A DNA stretch of 64,000 nucleotides from Amaurobius ferox (lineage: Eukaryota; Arthropoda; Arachnida; Araneae; Amaurobiidae): NCBI GenBank assembly GCA_951213105.1, contig OX578137.1, forward strand, positions 76,235,104 through 76,299,103. The letters run 5' to 3'. The position numbers and the translations under genes are program-made. Below are positions 35,071 to 46,447 of this stretch, piece after piece. Every line of letters begins with the position of its first letter. Position 1 is the stretch's first letter. The notes under the pieces are model-generated. The model saw only the letters and a program-made list of their open reading frames with translations, made no database searches and was not told the origin of the DNA.

Positions 35071-36164
35071 TCTGATGTGGGCAACACATGACTTTCCTTA
35101 TATAATGCAATGGATTTACTAGTTTTACAATAAAAAATAATGTATAAGATCCACGACGCTGTATTTCTATCGTTGAATTGTACATTGGGCGATTTTCAGG
35201 ATGACAACATGTAAAACTATTTCAAAATACTCAATTAACTTATACTTCAAGCAAGTCTAAACAATCATCAATATTAATAGCATCCCCAATATGCGATATA
35301 GTCCATATATTAAAATACTCTAATAATTACTTCATTATCTAGTCGTCATTTTCATTGATTTACAGTCATTTTTATCAAATTGGCGACATTTTTATTAATT
35401 TGGCAACATTTAAAAAAGTCGCCAAGTTGACGACATTCCACCAAAATCTCGCCAAGCGTTATGGGCGGAGAAATCAGTTATTCTTGTAGCAGAGAACTGA
35501 CTATTAGCGTTCAAATACAAAAGTATTACCTAAAGTATCTTTTCTCATGAATGGAACTAGCTAGATCCACGAGAATGATGTCACCCAATTTATCGCATGA
35601 TATTACTTATGAAAAGTGAACATATTTCACAATAGGTAATATTTTGTTTTAATTTTATATGATTTTTTGATAATTTTTTTTTTGAAAAATGTTCAATATC
35701 TCGAGAACGGTTCATGCTAACTTTCTAAAATTTATTTTAATCGTTTTCTAATGAAAAATTACATAAGAAATTCCTATTTACGTAACTTTATTAAAGGTTT
35801 AATGTTTTGATGATTTTTTCAAAATTTCACTCGAAAATTTAGGGGATTCTGAACATTTGATTGCATATAAAAACAATAGGCTTCCGGTATTCATAGATTG
35901 TAATTTTTGTACCGAATTTCATTTGATTCGGTCCGTTCGTTCGTCAGTTATCGTCTCCACAGATCTGCTGACACCCACACACACACATACATACTTTCAT
36001 ACACACACACACACACTCACACACACATAGACATCACCTCAAAAACGTCTGATTAGTGTTCAGGGATGCTTAAAACGTGCTCTCCCGTCGAAAAGTTGAA
36101 TTCGAATTTTCGACCCCTTCACAATACTTTCCTTATACATTATATGTATATAAGGAAAGTAAAA
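35071..36164 (+). mobile_element. Family A repeat, full length
   Basis: It runs from TCTGATGTGGGCAACACATG to the hairpin CTTTCCTTATACATTATATG..TATATAAGGAAAGTAAAA. It includes the CATCAATATTAATAGCATCC segment absent from shorter copies, the palindrome-like GTCGCCAAGTTGACGAC (35418-35434), the core, and CA tracts at 35970-36026. It is flanked on the left by seven A. No target site duplication is visible beyond the A-run. Confidence 0.88.
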
Positions 36165-36908
36165 ATAACGTTAAGTTATTGATTAATAGATTTTTTCATA
36201 TTTGACCTGAAACATTTTGGGTTATAATTCCAGTAATTATAGTATTATTTTCATGCGAATGGTGTTAAAATGTTTAAGAAAATTCTTTTTTCATAAATGT
36301 TCCTTTGAAAATATCTTTTTCTTTTTTTTAAGTTTAGCAGTTTTCTTATGATAAAATGCGAAAAATAAAGATAAAAGACACAACATAAATTTTAACAATT
36401 TGTGAATTAAAGAAAATGGTTATTATATTTTGAAAAGTAACCAAAGAAGTGACAAGTTTTTTTTTTTACTGTCTTTAAGTAAAGTTAATATCACACTTAC
36501 TGCTTTTGTTGAAAAGTATCGAATACGGAGATCCATTACAAGAAAAGTAACAATCACAAGAAACGCCATTACTATTGCTCAGTTATCAACTAACTCTTGA
36601 TGCAAAATACTTGAAGTTTCACTAGATTTGGAAGTATATTTAATATACTAAACGCAAAAAAGTTTAAAATTGTCTCAAAACACTCTATTTTAGTACAGTC
36701 TACTGAAAAATAACTTTATTTAATAATCTTCTATGATTTGAAATTTCATTGCGACTGGTAGACAAGTTGAAGAATTTTATAAATAATTGTTTTATCTTTG
36801 CAGCGCTTATATATTTCCGGAGATAAGAGCATTAAGATTGTAAGAAGTTTAGCTTCAAGAATAGTAATTGAAAACAGCTGTTACTAATGCAATCTAATGA
36901 GAAAAAAA
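36165..36908. other. AT-rich DNA without recognised feature
   Basis: Nothing recognised. Confidence 0.45.
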
Positions 36909-37171
36909 TCTGATGTGGGCAAGACTTTACATATATAAATGCAATTAATTTACTTCTTTCACAGTGAAAACATACACACATACATACACACACATACATA
37001 CACATACATACATACATACATACACATACACATACACACGGACATTAAACATTCGATTCGAGTTCAGGGATACTTGAAATGTGCTTTTCCTTCAAAAACT
37101 TGAATTCGAATTTTCGACCCCATCACAATACTTTCCTAATACATTATATTATGTAGATAAGGAAAGTAAAA
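36909..37171 (+). mobile_element. Family A repeat, internally deleted
   Basis: Only about 60 bp of the 5' end (TCTGATGTGGGCAAG..GCAATTAATTTACTTCTTTC), a CATA/CACA tract (36971-37038) and the 3' module with the hairpin (CTTTCCTAATACATTATATT..AGATAAGGAAAGTAAAA) remain. Both ends are intact, so the element is reduced to its termini, as in small non-autonomous transposons. Confidence 0.85.
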
Positions 37172-37487
37172 CAAACAAACAAAGAAACAAGATAAATTTA
37201 AAATCACGCCATCAAATGCATTATGAGTTTCCATACAAAATTAGCTTTAAATTTCTATAAAAATTCTTTTAATTATTAATTATGCCGAGTTTGTAACTTC
37301 CGAGAAATTGCCGACTTCCGAAAGTCCCTTTGACGCCGACAATAATGAAGTGTAATTTAGAATTTCAATCGCACCAATGTACAAGTAGTAGACATTGAAA
37401 GGGAAACACTTTACATACAAAAGTAAGTAAAAACCATAATTTTGTCCACCACTTGTATTTGTTACGATAATCCTATTATACATTTAT
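37172..37487. other. No recognised feature
   Basis: Begins with (CAAA)n after the family A end. A 67-codon open stretch on the minus strand (37280-37483) is unidentified. Confidence 0.4.
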
Positions 37488-38640
37488 AACACTTTACAAC
37501 ATAGTTGAAAAGTGTTTATGACTTTGTTCATTCTGTCTGTCTGTCTGACTGTCTGTTCGCATGATAACTGCCGTAAAAATGACTTTATCAAAATGAAATT
37601 TTAGTATGTTGATGAGACGATCTGTGGGACCTATGGGAAGGTAAATGAATAATATCACCCAATTAGTTTTGGATTGAATCCGGGTTGAAAAAAATGAAAT
37701 ACATTGAACCCTATGGGACTTAATTTTTCAAACATTTTTTAAGCAAAGTTAAAATTCCCAATTTGCTTCGAAAATTTTAGAAAATATTTAAATTATCTCA
37801 TAAAATATATAAAAAAAATTCAGCAAAATATGTTCGGTAGTTTTTTAAATAAAAATAAAAATAGTATTTGTATCCATATTATAGAGAGATCATGTGACCC
37901 CCTTCAAAATTAAATATGGCATCAATCTTTTTTCTAAGTTTCAAAATCGCAATTTTTAAAGTTATTTTTAATTTATATTTAGTGTTGCATCCGTCCTAAA
38001 ACATCTTTATTTTTGCGTAACTTCTGTGCATCTGTATTCTGCGCCAACGCAATTACAATATTTTTTAGATTAAATGATCATCAAAATTTGATTATTTATA
38101 CAACGAAGCCTAATTTTAACGTATGCAGAATGTAAACACTTTAAGCTGTAAGAAGAGTTGTATAAGAATTCTTGAATTGTTTTAACGCAAAATTATTTAG
38201 CTCTGAAGTCTGGAATATAGCTGAGATGAAAGAAATAGCCATTGATTTTACATAGAGAAGCAGACGATTTTATTGCATTGCCTTTTTCAATGAAGTTTTA
38301 AGCATGGAGTTAGAAAGTACTTTTCCTCCATAGTTTTAAGTTTATAAGTAAATTAAATTATTGTAGTTTTGTGATAATTTAAAAAGTATCACCACTGATT
38401 GAAAGGAATGGAATAAAAGTGTATGAATGAAATATTCACTGCTTTTACATAGAGAGCCAGGCAATTTATATTTCGGTGAATTCGTCATTTGAATAAAGTT
38501 CATTTTTTTTCAATGAAGTTTTAAGTTTTCAAATATAATAAATTATTGTAGTATTGTGATAATTTTTAAAATATCGCATGAATGAATGTACCGCATTTTA
38601 GAGATGTTTAAATAAAATTGCATTGCAATTGTAAAATGTT
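37488..38640 (-). mobile_element. Family C repeat, inverted relative to the other two
   Basis: On the minus strand it matches 31424-32588 over nearly its whole length. The order is internal repeats (CTTAAAACTTCATTGAAAAA), TTTACATTCTGCATACGTTA, TGTAATTGCGTTGGCGCAG, TGATGCCATATTTAATTTTG, AGTCCCATAGGGTTCAATGT, the CAGA tract and the hairpin ACACTTTTCAACTATG..GTAAAGTGTT. It may keep sequence 5' of that in the 31-kb copy. Confidence 0.85.
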
Positions 38641-38827
38641 TCATAATCAATGCTTTATGCATGATTGATATATCTTGTTCTTCCTGAACAAGCGTTGCAA
38701 ATGTTAATATTATGGCATGAACATGAGGGCATTCACCACAATCCCCACAATATTAGAGCATCGAAATATGCAAAACATTATATTTATTCTCATTTCATCC
38801 TTGTATAATAAATTTTAACATTAAAAA

Positions 38828-39400
38828 TCTGATGTGGACAGCACATGTCTTTCCTCATATTATGCAACAGGCATAAATTCATTATTTTTTCACTTCTTTC
38901 ATCATTCATTGAAGTGAGCATCGGAAGTAATCGTATCGCATTACAAAACGTCGCCAGTTTGCAAAAATTAAATGTCTCGAGAGCGGTTATTCCTAGGTAA
39001 ATGGGGTTAGTCTTATTCTTTTTGCCGTCAAAAATAACATAAGAAACACACATTTAATCAATACAACCAAGCATATTTAGTTTTGTATTCCGAATTTTGA
39101 CTACTTTGGCGGGCCATTTCGCAAAAATGACAGGCTTCTCTTCGAATCGTACAAAATCTAATCAGCATCAGGGTAACCCATAAGCGACTTCCCAAATTTT
39201 GTGCAATTTCGTCGAATAGTTTTTTGAGCTAGAGTGGCTAAATTATACATTACATTGACACATGGATGCACAGACAGACAAACACAAACACCACGCTAAA
39301 AATGAAGTTTTCGTATTCTAGAGGACTCGAAAAAGGTGTATATCAGTAGAAAACTCTTGCTCCAATTCTTGGAATGATTCCAAATAACATTGTTAAATAT
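38828..39400 (+). mobile_element. Family B repeat with family A-like 5' end
   Basis: It starts TCTGATGTGGACAGCACATG with an ACTTCTTTC stretch like family A, then changes to the family B body. That body has GTCTCGAGAGCGGTTATTCC, GGGCCATTTCGCAAAAATGA, AATCGTACAAAATCTAATCA, a short CAGACAGACA tract and CCACGCTAAAAATGAAG. It ends diverged near GGAATGATTCCAA without the hairpin. I read it as a chimera of the two families. Confidence 0.68.
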
Positions 39401-39467
39401 TAAAGACAATGTTTCATCTCGTGATTCTCTGATAGCAATGCGAATATTCACCTTAAATCTTAAAAAA

Positions 39468-40382
39468 TCTGATGCAGGACAGCACATGACTTTCCTTATA
39501 TTATACAATGAATTTACTAATTTTACAGTAAAAAAAAAAATAAGTTGTTCCTATAGTAGATACTTATATTCTTTCCAAGATATTGAATTTTCGTCAATTA
39601 GTCGTCATTTTCATTGATATAGCGTCATTTTTATTCATTTAGCGAGATTTCCGTTAATTTGGCAACATTTAAAAAAGTCGCCAAGTTGGCGATAGTCCAC
39701 CAAATTCGTCGCCAAAATCTCGCCAAGTGTTATGGACGGAGAAATAAGTTATTCTTATAGCCGATAAATTATTATTGGCGTTCAAATACAAATGTATGAC
39801 TCAAAGTATCTTTTCTCATGAATGGAATCAGCTAGATCCACGAGAATGATGTCACCGAATTTATCGCATGATATTACGCATGAAAAGTAAACATGTTTCT
39901 CAACAGTTAATATTTCTTTTTATTTTATGGGATTTTTTGATAAATTTATTTTAAAAATGTGCAATATCTCAAGAACGGTTCATTCTAGCGTTCTACAGTT
40001 TATGTCAATCGTTTTCTAATGAAAAATTACATAAGAAGTGACTACTTGAGCAACTTTATTAAATGTTTTGATTTTTTGATGATTTTTTCAAATTTTCACC
40101 AGAAAATTTAGGGGGTTCTGAACATTCGATTGTATTTAAAACAATAGGCTTCCAATATTCAAGGATTGTAATTTTTGTACCAAGTTTCATTCGAATCGCT
40201 CTATTCGTTCGTGAGATACCGTCTCCACACACACACACACACACACAGACATCACCTCAAAAATGTTCGAATCGTGACCAGGGATACTTGAAACGTGCTC
40301 TCCCCCAGAAAACTCGAATTCGAATTTTCGACCCCGTCACAATAATTTCGTTATACATTATACTATGTATATAAGGAAAGTA
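39468..40382 (+). mobile_element. Family A repeat, full length, first unit of tandem array
   Basis: It runs from TCTGATGCAGGACAGCACAT to TATATAAGGAAAGTA. Internal GTCGCCAAGTTGGCGAT (39677-39693) and the core are well preserved, and the CA tract is short (40228-40247). The next 5' end follows with no intervening base. Confidence 0.87.
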
Positions 40383-40536
40383 TCTGATATGGGCAGCACA
40401 TGACTTTCCTTATATGATTCAATGGATTTACTAGTTTTACAGTAAAAAAAATAATGTATATGATCCACGGCACTGTGTTTTTATCGTTGAATTGTATATT
40501 TGGCGATTTTCCGGATGACAACATGTAAAACTGTTT
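40383..40536 (+). mobile_element. Family A repeat, 5' fragment in array
   Basis: TCTGATATGGGCAGCACATG to GATGACAACATGTAAAACTG. It breaks off after about 150 bp and is followed by an A-run and another 5' end at 40545. The corresponding stretch of the next copy is nearly identical. Confidence 0.85.
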
Positions 40537-40544
40537 AAAAAAAA

Positions 40545-41840
40545 TCTGATGTGGGCAACACATGACTTTCCTTATATAATGCAATGAATTTACTAGTTTT
40601 ACAGTAAAAAAAATAATGTATAAGGTCCACGGCACTGTGTTTTTATCGTTGAATTGTACATTTAGAGATTTTTCGGATGGCAACATGTAAAACTATTTCA
40701 AAATACTCAATTATTTTATACTTCGCTCAACTCTAAATAAACAGTCATCAATATTGATAGCATCCTCAATAAGCGACGTAGTCCATATATTAAAATACCT
40801 TATACTTACGTCATCAAATAGGCGTAATTTTCATTGATTTAACGTCATTTTTGCAATTCTGGCGATATTTTTGTCAATCTGGAGCGAATTATCGCCAAGT
40901 TGGAAATACTTTGCTAAATTATTCGCTGAATTGCCAAATGCATCACCAAGTGTTACAGACAAACGGAGAGAAGAGCATTTCTCATATACTAGAAGGTATA
41001 CCAGTCATATGATGGAAATCAGAATTTGGGAGACATTATTTCCCATTTGGCGTCATTTTTATCAATTTGGCGACATTTTAGCAACATTTAAAATAGTCGC
41101 CAAGTTGGCGACGTTCCGCTAAATTTGTCGCCAAGCGTTACTGACGGACGGAGAAATATGTTATTCTTATAGTCTACGCTTATGGTCTTTCCAAGATATT
41201 GAACTTTTATCATCTAGTCGTTATTTTCATTAATTTAGAGTGATTTTTATTAATTTCGCGACATGCTCGTTAATTTAGAAACGTATAAAAAGTCGCCAAG
41301 TTAGCAACATTACGCCAAAATCTCGCCAAGCGTTATGGACGGAAATATAAGTTATTCTTGTGGCAGATAAATGACTATTAGCGGCCAAATACAAAAGTAT
41401 TGCCTAAGTATCTTTTCACATGAATGGAACTAGCTAGATTCATGAGAATGATGTCACCAAATTTATCGCATGATATTACTTATGTAAAGTAAACATATTT
41501 CACAATAGGTAATTTTTTTTTTATTTAATATGATTTTTTGATAATTTTTTGAAAAATGTGCAATATCTCGGAAACGGTTCATGTTAGCTTTCTAAAATTT
41601 ATCTCAATCGTTTTCTAATGAAACATTACATAAGAAATGACTATTTGCGTAATTTTATTAAATGTTTTAATTTTTAGATGATTTTTTTCAAAATTTCATT
41701 CCAAAATTTAGAGGGGGTTCTGTGCTTTCGATTGCTTATAAAAACAATAGGCTTCCAGTATTCATGGATTGTAATTTTTGTACCAAATTTCGTTCAAACC
41801 GGTCCATTTGTTCGTCAATTATCGTCTCCAGAGATTCACT

Positions 41841-41881
<41 letters not shown>

Positions 41882-42033
41882 ACACGCACACACACACATA
41901 GAGGCATCATCTCAAAAAGTCTGATTCGTGTTCAGGGATGCTTGAAACGTGCTTTCCCGTCGAAAACTCGAATTCGCATTTTCAACCCCGTCACAATACT
42001 TTCCTTATACATTATATGTATATAAAGAAAGTA
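40545..42033 (+). mobile_element. Family A repeat, long variant in array
   Basis: It starts TCTGATGTGGGCAACACATG and ends ATACATTATATGTATATAAA..GAAAGTA. It carries extra internal modules. A perfect GTCGCCAAGTTGGCGAC (41096-41112) and a second diverged version near 41292 are each followed by CGCCAAGCGTTA-C/T-GGACGGA. The CA tract is long (41840-41898). Confidence 0.87.
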
Positions 42034-43518
42034 ATACTCAATTAACTTATACTTCGCGCAACTCTAAACAATCATCAATATTGATAGCATCCTCAATAAG
42101 CGATATAGTCCATATAATAAAATACTTTTATTACTTCATCAATTGGGCGTTATTTTCATTAATTTAGCGTAATTTTTGCAGTTTCGACGATATTTTTGTT
42201 AATTTGGGACGAAATATCGCTAAGTTCGCAATACTTTGCTAAATTGTTCGCTGAGTTTGCCAAATGCATCACCAAGTGTTACAGACAAACTGAGAGAGGA
42301 GTATTTCTTATATACTAGAAGGTATGCCCGTCATATGACGGAAATCAGAATTTGCGTGACATTACTTCTCATTTAGCGTCATTTTCATCAATTTGACGAC
42401 ATTATTGTCATTTTAGCAACATTTAAAATAGTCGCCAAGCTGGCGACATCCCGCTAAATTTCTCGCCAAGTGTTACTGACGGACGGACGGAGAAATGTGT
42501 TATTCGTATAGTCTACGCTTATGTTCTTTCCAAGATATGGAACTTTCATCATCTAGTTGTCATTTTCATTGATTTAGCTTCATTTTTATTAATTTAGCGT
42601 CATTTTCGTTAATTTAGCAACATTTGAAACAGTCGCCCAGTTGGCGACATTCTGCCGAAATCTCGCCAAGCGTTATGCACGGAAAAATTATTTTAGTTTT
42701 GTAGCAGATAAATGATTATTAGCGTCCAAATACAAAAGTATTACCTAAACTATCTTTTCGCATAAATGGAACTAGCTAGGTCGACGAGAATGATGTCACC
42801 AAATTTATTATGGAGATGGATGGAGATATAAGTTATTCTTGTAGCAGATGAATGACTATTAGCGTCCAAATACAAAAGTATTATCTAAAGTATCTCCACG
42901 AGAATGATGTCACCAAATTTATCGCATGATATTACTTATGAAAAATGAACATATTTCACAATAGGTTATATATCTTTTTTTATTTTATATGATTTTTTGA
43001 TAATGTTTTTGAAAAATGTGCAATATCTCGAGAATGGTAGTGTTCTAAAATTTGTGTCAATCGTTTTCTAATGAAAAATTACATAAGAAATGTCTATTTG
43101 CGTAACTTTATTAGCGGTTTTGATTTTTTGACGATTTTTTCAAAATTTCACTCGAAAATTTAGGGGGGTTCTGAACATTCGATTGAGTATAAAAACAATA
43201 GACTTCCAGTGTTTATGGATTGTGATTTTTGTACCAAATTTCGTTCGAATCGGTCCATTCGTTCGTCAGTTATCGTCTCCACAGACTCACTGGCATATAC
43301 ACACACACACACTTTCACACACACACACATTCTTTCACACACATACACACACACACTTTCACACACGCACACACACGCACACAGACATCACCTCAAAAAC
43401 GTCTGATTCGTGTGCAGGGATTCTTGAAACTTGCTCTCCCGTCGAAAACTCGAATTCGAATTTTCGACCCCGCCACAATACTTTCCTTATACATTATATG
43501 TATATAAGGAAAGTAAAA
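42034..43518 (+). mobile_element. Family A repeat, long variant, 5'-truncated tandem duplicate
   Basis: It begins inside the unit at ATACTCAATTAACTTATACT, equivalent to about 40704 in the previous copy. It then repeats the same long arrangement to the hairpin and AAGTAAAA. GTCGCCAAGCTGGCGAC (42431-42447) and GTCGCCCAGTTGGCGAC (42632-42648) are present. A part of the AGCGTCCAAATACAAAAGTA..CACCAAATTTAT segment is itself duplicated near 42720-42925. The CA tract at 43296-43383 is interrupted by TTTC. Confidence 0.86.
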
Positions 43519-43784
43519 ATGCAGCAATAACGGGTAACTATATTCTTCCACTTATTTTTCTTGCAAAGAGATCTAGAGGAAAGTATGAGAAAATTGTGAC
43601 ATGTTCCACTTTTCTTGATAAATATGCTTTTAACAGCAGTATAGTAAGCAACTTTTTTAGTCCATGTAGCCTAAGAAAAGTGTGGTGATCGTTATTGAAT
43701 TTTAAATTCAATTCTCACCTTAACTACATCGGTGGGGTTCCTAGAAACCAGAAATACTTTTGAAGGTCAATGGATGTGTGTCAA

Positions 43785-44050
43785 CTCGTTGGTCCTACGC
43801 AATCTCGAAAACCACTGAAGCGGTTTGGACCCAATTTGGGTAACAAGTTTCATATATTATGTAGATGTGAACGCTGAAAAATAATATTCTAAACAATGTA
43901 TACAGTTTAGCTATGAAACGGGATTTTGTCAAAATTTTTGGCCCTTCGTAATCTCAAAAACCGTTAAAACGATTTGGATCCAGTTTGAGTGCCTATACTG
44001 CGTATATTGTCTAAATGTGACCGCAGAAAAAAAAATTCGAAAAATCTCTC
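43785..44050 (+). repeat. Tandem duplication, about 149-bp period
   Basis: CGCAATCTCGAAAACCACTG with GGTTTGGACCCAATTTGGGT recurs as CGTAATCTCAAAAACCGTTA with GATTTGGATCCAGTTTGAGT. TAGATGTGAACGCTGAAAAA and TAAATGTGACCGCAGAAAAA follow in the same places. The words resemble the GGTCCA..AATTT tails of other arthropod repeats, so it may be the tail of another interspersed family. Confidence 0.7.
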
Positions 44051-44636
44051 TTTCTCCAAATGCTTTAAACGAAAATGTTAATTTGTTAGCCCGATTGGTA
44101 ATTTGATGATTTGATGATGATAATTTGTTCATTGATAATTTTTTAAATGATAATTTGCTTGCCGTAACATTGTTTGCCCGATATCAAAATATTTTCAATT
44201 CTCAGTTGATCTTGAAAAAGTGTATAGGCTATTTATCGATTAGGTTTTTGATAGCACTATATTAGTGTTACAAAAAATTACAGATATGTATCAATAAGAT
44301 AAAAGAGACCCCAACAAGACTGACAATAATTCCAAACACCGCAGAAAAGAGTTTCAAAATATGTAAAATATTTATTAAGAAACGAAATTGTAAGGCAATC
44401 AGTCGTAAACAGTAGAAAAAAAATCAGTATTGTACAAATCAAAAACTAAAACATCTGAATCCTTCTAAATATTCTTGCGGAAAAAAATCAAACCAATGAG
44501 AAACCAATTGCTTTCTCAAAATTGATGTATATTACGTTGTAATTTAACTTGTGCTTCATTACTTCCTTTCTTATCCTTTTTACAAAGTGAAAATAATAAG
44601 AAAAAGGACTTTTCAATCTGTATATATCGTATATTA
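44051..44636. other. AT-rich DNA without recognised feature
   Basis: Short ATGATAATTTG repeats near 44100-44160. Otherwise nothing. Confidence 0.45.
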
Positions 44637-44640
44637 TTAA

Positions 44641-44822
44641 CCTTTTGCTTACGGGTGGGACAGCGTCCATCCCAAATGAAGAACCTCTCAAAAAGACAGG
44701 TAGTTGACAAACCCTATCCCAAACAGTTCGATCCCCTTTTGCAAACATGGGTGTCCAAGGACGTCCATGTCTGCAGAGGTTCTTCGTTTGGGATGGACGC
44801 TGTCCCACCCGTAAGCAAAAGG
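44641..44822. mobile_element. piggyBac-like MITE with TTAA target
   Basis: About 48 bp at each end form an almost perfect inverted repeat (CCTTTTGCTTACGGGTGGGA, CAGCGTCCATCCCAAA.GAAG, AACCTCT), with one mismatch seen. TTAA flanks both sides (44637-44640 and 44823-44826). TTAA targets and CC-starting ends are typical of the piggyBac superfamily. The 182-bp element has no coding capacity; open stretches through it are by-products of its palindromic ends. A truncated relative is at 32915-33033. Confidence 0.9.
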
Positions 44823-45101
44823 TTAATAATTAGGGACAATTATATATAATGGGCATTTTGTTTTACTAAACTCTCCTACTGCCTGACAAGCAGCAATTAT
44901 ATTCATAGTAATAGTTCAATGCTTGATTTGAAATTATTTTAGGGGTTGAAGAAAAAGATAAATTTATATTCTGTGAAACGCAAAACACACAAACTAGATT
45001 CTTAAGAGACGAAAAGCAGCATATCTGTCTTACAAACTTGTCAAGTACACTTCGAACCATGAGCATCCATAAAGTAAGTTATCGGTCACAGTCCTCTATA
45101 G
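44823..45101. other. No recognised feature
   Basis: AT-rich DNA between the MITE and the candidate exon. Confidence 0.4.
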
Positions 45102-45416
45102 TTTTTCGATAATTATCAGTCCTTCGATTGTCCTAATCATGCTAATCTGGCGAAAACGGCCGACTTTTCCCATTCTTCCATTTGTACCCTTCTCGAGTTG
45201 GAACAGAAAAATCGTGCAAAAGTGGACTCTCTTTCATACCCTTTTAAAACAGACAGCCTCGGGGTTTATCATTTTTGGACAGAGGCCGCGCCTACTTTAG
45301 CAATCGTGGTCAAAGACGACCTTCTTTCGGTAGTGCACGAATCAAAGGACAATTACGATGCGGGGAAAGAAAGTTGTTGCCTACATTTGATTGTAAACGC
45401 TCTCGAAAAGCTTTAA
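45102..45416 (+). CDS. Candidate terminal coding exon of an unidentified host gene
   Basis: The frame is open from 45102 to the TAA at 45414-45416 (104 codons), in a stretch clearly less AT-rich than its surroundings. An acceptor-like TTTTTCGATAATTATCAG ends at 45119, so the exon may begin at 45120 with SFDCPNHANLAKTADFSHSS. There is no upstream ATG, hence I treat it as an internal-to-terminal exon. The C-terminal part (LSYPFKTDSLGVYHFWTEAA, later VVKDDLLSVVHE and LHLIVNALEKL) is predicted amphipathic-helical and globular, not low complexity. An AATAAA-type signal lies near 45755. I do not recognise the protein. It could also be a decayed transposon ORF or chance. Confidence 0.3.
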   Translation, partial: FFDNYQSFDCPNHANLAKTADFSHSSICTLLELEQKNRAKVDSLSYPFKTDSLGVYHFWTEAAPTLAIVVKDDLLSVVHESKDNYDAGKESCCLHLIVNALEKL

Positions 45417-46447
45417 TATTATGTTATTAAACGTTTTAGGTTTTTGTCGTAAAAGTTTAATATTCCGGAACTGAGTTCTGTTAACAATGGTCTGAAAATG
45501 CGTTTAATAGCCAGTTATGGACCTCTTATGTGGAAATATGCGAGATAATTTCGATCTCAGTTCGATGTGTGTCCCAATTCGTGAAAATTTTAGGAATTTT
45601 TATTGCATTTAGATGCGTACTGTTCGAGGTTATTTCAAGTTTTGAACCCAAGGTTTTATGATAATATTTTCATTATTTTTTATTAATATTATATTGAAAT
45701 GATACTAAGCACTTAATTACGCATTTTACCAGCTGAAATACTCGGGATAATGCTAAAATAAAAGTAACGTGGTACAGTATTTAAATAATTTAGCCATAAA
45801 TGCAATTATTACAGTGTCGAAGCGTGAAGAGAATCTGGGTATACAGTGTCTACCCAAACAATCCGCTATTAAGCCTAGTCTCATTCATTGAAAAAGTTTC
45901 ATTATATTGCGTATTTTAGAAGTTGGAAATGAAATTTGGAATCCTAAATATTTTTAGCCATCAACCTGCTTCATTTTAAGAACCAGTAAAAAAATATATT
46001 CCCTGGACTCGGCTTCATTATCTAAATAATAATAAAAAAAAAAACCCATCAAAATTCATCACATAGTTCAGAAGATATTTAAGTTAGGTCTGTTTTTCTC
46101 GATACTCTATTTACTTTTAAAGATTATTTTGTTTAGGCTATTCTGATTAATTTTTACTTTGTTCCGAAAACAATAAGTAGTAAACAACACACAAAAATAG
46201 TGTGAAAATTTTGGAAATAATGCAATTGAATATGTTCGACTTTTATAAAATGCTATTACCCTCAACGTCGTCGACATCGATCTATGTCCTCTTCCTCTTT
46301 CCATGATTGCATTATTCGGATAATGCGTGAAAGTATTACTTTTACCGAAAAAAATAAGCTACATATCAAAAATGTTCGATTTGTGGAAAACAGTTGTAAA
46401 ATTCAAAATATTCGCCTTCTTTTTAAAAAGGTATTGCTCTCGATGTC
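45417..46447. other. AT-rich DNA without recognised feature
   Basis: If the upstream exon is real this would be its 3' untranslated and downstream region. Otherwise nothing is seen. Confidence 0.4.

Noticed and set aside
27404..43518. CRISPR-like regularly spaced repeats
   Set aside because: The repeats are long dispersed elements with diverged copies and no uniform spacers, in a eukaryotic context.
43183..43530. Open stretches rich in His-Thr and Cys-Val
   Set aside because: They come from the CA microsatellite inside family A; similar ones occur at 10013, 24354, 34049, 51245 and 56220.
44488..44849. Open stretches on both strands with SSFGMDAVPPVSKRLI
   Set aside because: The same peptide appears on both strands because it is read from the palindromic ends of the piggyBac-like MITE.
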